DNA of 5,559 nt from assembly GCA_900556575.1 (NCBI GenBank), contig USPO01000120.1, positions 1-5,559 of the forward strand, written 5' to 3'. The DNA is from an uncultured Eubacteriales bacterium (GTDB lineage Bacteria > Bacillota > Clostridia > UBA1381). Each line of letters begins with the position of its first letter. Position 1 is the stretch's first letter. The position numbers and the translations under genes were made by a program. The notes under the pieces were generated by a model. It did no database searches. It was given only the letters and a program-made list of their open reading frames with translations, and was not told where the DNA came from. Below are positions 4,997 to 5,559 of the stretch, one piece after another.

Positions 4997-5025
4997 TGTA
5001 TAAAACGACACTAACCATCGTTCAA
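4997..5025 (-). promoter_or_regulatory. Candidate promoter for the rep operon leader
   Basis: On the minus strand TTGAAC (5025-5020) and TATACA (5002-4997) are spaced by 17 bp. Transcription would begin near 4990 and traverse the terminator hairpin before the first gene. The -35 matches 5 of 6 bases and the -10 matches 4 of 6. The spacer overlaps one arm of the inverted repeat at 5009-5076. Confidence 0.4.
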
Positions 5026-5076
5026 AGGAAGAGATTCACAAATATCACTCTCAATACCTTTTCTCGATGGTTAGTG
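5009..5076 (-). terminator. Long inverted repeat after tRNA-Asn, possible rRNA operon terminator or processing stem
   Basis: CGATGGTTAGTG (5065-5076) is the exact reverse complement of CACTAACCATCG (5009-5020), with 44 bases between. Inside, AAAGG (5024-5028) with CCTTT (5057-5061) and GAGA (5031-5034) with TCTC (5049-5052) can extend the structure. On the minus strand it follows the tRNA 3' end by 12 bases and is followed by a T-rich stretch (TCGTTTTATACAG). It fits a terminator or an RNA-processing stem at the end of the rRNA operon, though the T run is interrupted and the inner loop is large. Confidence 0.45.
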
Positions 5077-5088
5077 CTTAGAATTGCT

Positions 5089-5164
5089 TGGCTCCCCAAG
5101 CTGGACTCGAACCAGCGACATCATGATTAACAGTCATGCGCTCTACCGACTGAGCTATTGAGGA
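5089..5164 (-). tRNA. tRNA-Asn (anticodon GTT)
   Basis: A complete 76-base cloverleaf on the minus strand. The acceptor stem TCCTCAA pairs with TTGGGGA (one T-G wobble), the D arm is GCTC-AGTCGGTA-GAGC, the anticodon arm is CATGA-CTGTTAA-TCATG with GTT at plus 5131-5129, and the T arm is GCTGG-TTCGAGT-CCAGC. Discriminator G and an encoded CCA (5091-5089) follow. It is the last gene of the rRNA operon, 20 bases behind 5S. The 3' half of tRNA genes is a common integration target, and this end faces the element. Confidence 0.97.
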
Positions 5165-5184
5165 ATATAGTATATATGATAAGA

Positions 5185-5300
<116 letters not shown>

Positions 5301-5381
5301 TATCATATATTCAAGGTATCAAACCCTGAAAATTGAATAAAGGAAGTAACAGAGAAGCGTAATCAGAAGAGATGAAATAAG

Positions 5382-5559
5382 GTCAAGCCCTCGACCGATT
5401 AGTACCTGCAGGCTGAACATGTCACCATGCTTACACCATAGGCCTATCAACCTCATAGTCTTTGAGGGGTCTTACTCTTTCGATGGGATATCTTATCTTA
5501 AGGGCGGTTTCACGCTTAGATGCCTTCAGCGTTTATCCGTTCCGCACTTAGCTGCCCGG
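5382..5559 (-). rRNA. rrl: 23S ribosomal RNA, 3' end (partial)
   Basis: The last about 178 bases of a 23S rRNA on the minus strand, running off the right edge. The final segment GTACTAATCGGTCGAGGG and the upstream block GGAACGGATAAACGCTGAAG are highly conserved 23S 3' sequences. The gene order 23S-5S-tRNA shows that a full rRNA operon continues to the right. The mature 3' end is placed near 5382; the 80-bp spacer to 5S holds no other gene. Confidence 0.95.

Overview
The window looks like the right-hand part of a small mobilizable or integrative genetic element lying directly downstream of a ribosomal RNA operon in a low-to-moderate GC Gram-positive anaerobe. I infer Clostridia, most likely a Ruminococcus-type Oscillospiraceae. 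The reasons are consensus-like sigma-A promoters, strong AGGAGG-type ribosome binding sites, the 5S/23S sequence, and the style of the MobC, Rep and excisionase-like genes. The genus is a judgement from memory, not a search result.

Right end (about 4980-5559, minus strand): the 3' end of a 23S rRNA gene, a complete 5S rRNA gene and a complete tRNA-Asn(GTT) gene with encoded CCA, in transcription order. They are followed by a long inverted repeat at 5009-5076. Downstream on the same strand come a candidate promoter, a strong intrinsic-terminator hairpin (4918-4963) inside the leader, and a tightly coupled pair of genes: an unrecognised 114-residue protein and a replication-initiator-like protein. 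The initiator is split over two reading frames by a +1 shift near 3895. A possible 31-codon hydrophobic ORF follows it and ends inside a terminator hairpin.

Middle (about 828-3161, plus strand): a cargo-like block transcribed the other way. A near-consensus extended -10 promoter feeds a CPBP (CAAX/Rce1-type) membrane protein and a Crp/Fnr-type regulator 10 bp behind it. A metallo-beta-lactamase-fold hydrolase gene follows with markedly lower GC (about 32 percent against roughly 40-43 percent in sampled neighbours). The block ends at a strong intrinsic terminator at 3128-3161. The CPBP protein has lysine in place of the first glutamate of its EExxxR motif.

Left end (1-796, minus strand): a small excisionase-type winged-helix protein with a TTG start, then a palindrome-rich non-coding stretch that looks like an origin of transfer, then mobC. 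A further gene, probably the relaxase, begins in an overlapping TGATG and runs off the left edge.

The replication initiator, excisionase-like protein, oriT-like region and MobC together make an element backbone. The CPBP/Crp pair and the hydrolase are its passengers. No integrase, direct-repeat attachment sites or CRISPR array are visible, so the element's boundaries cannot be fixed from this window.
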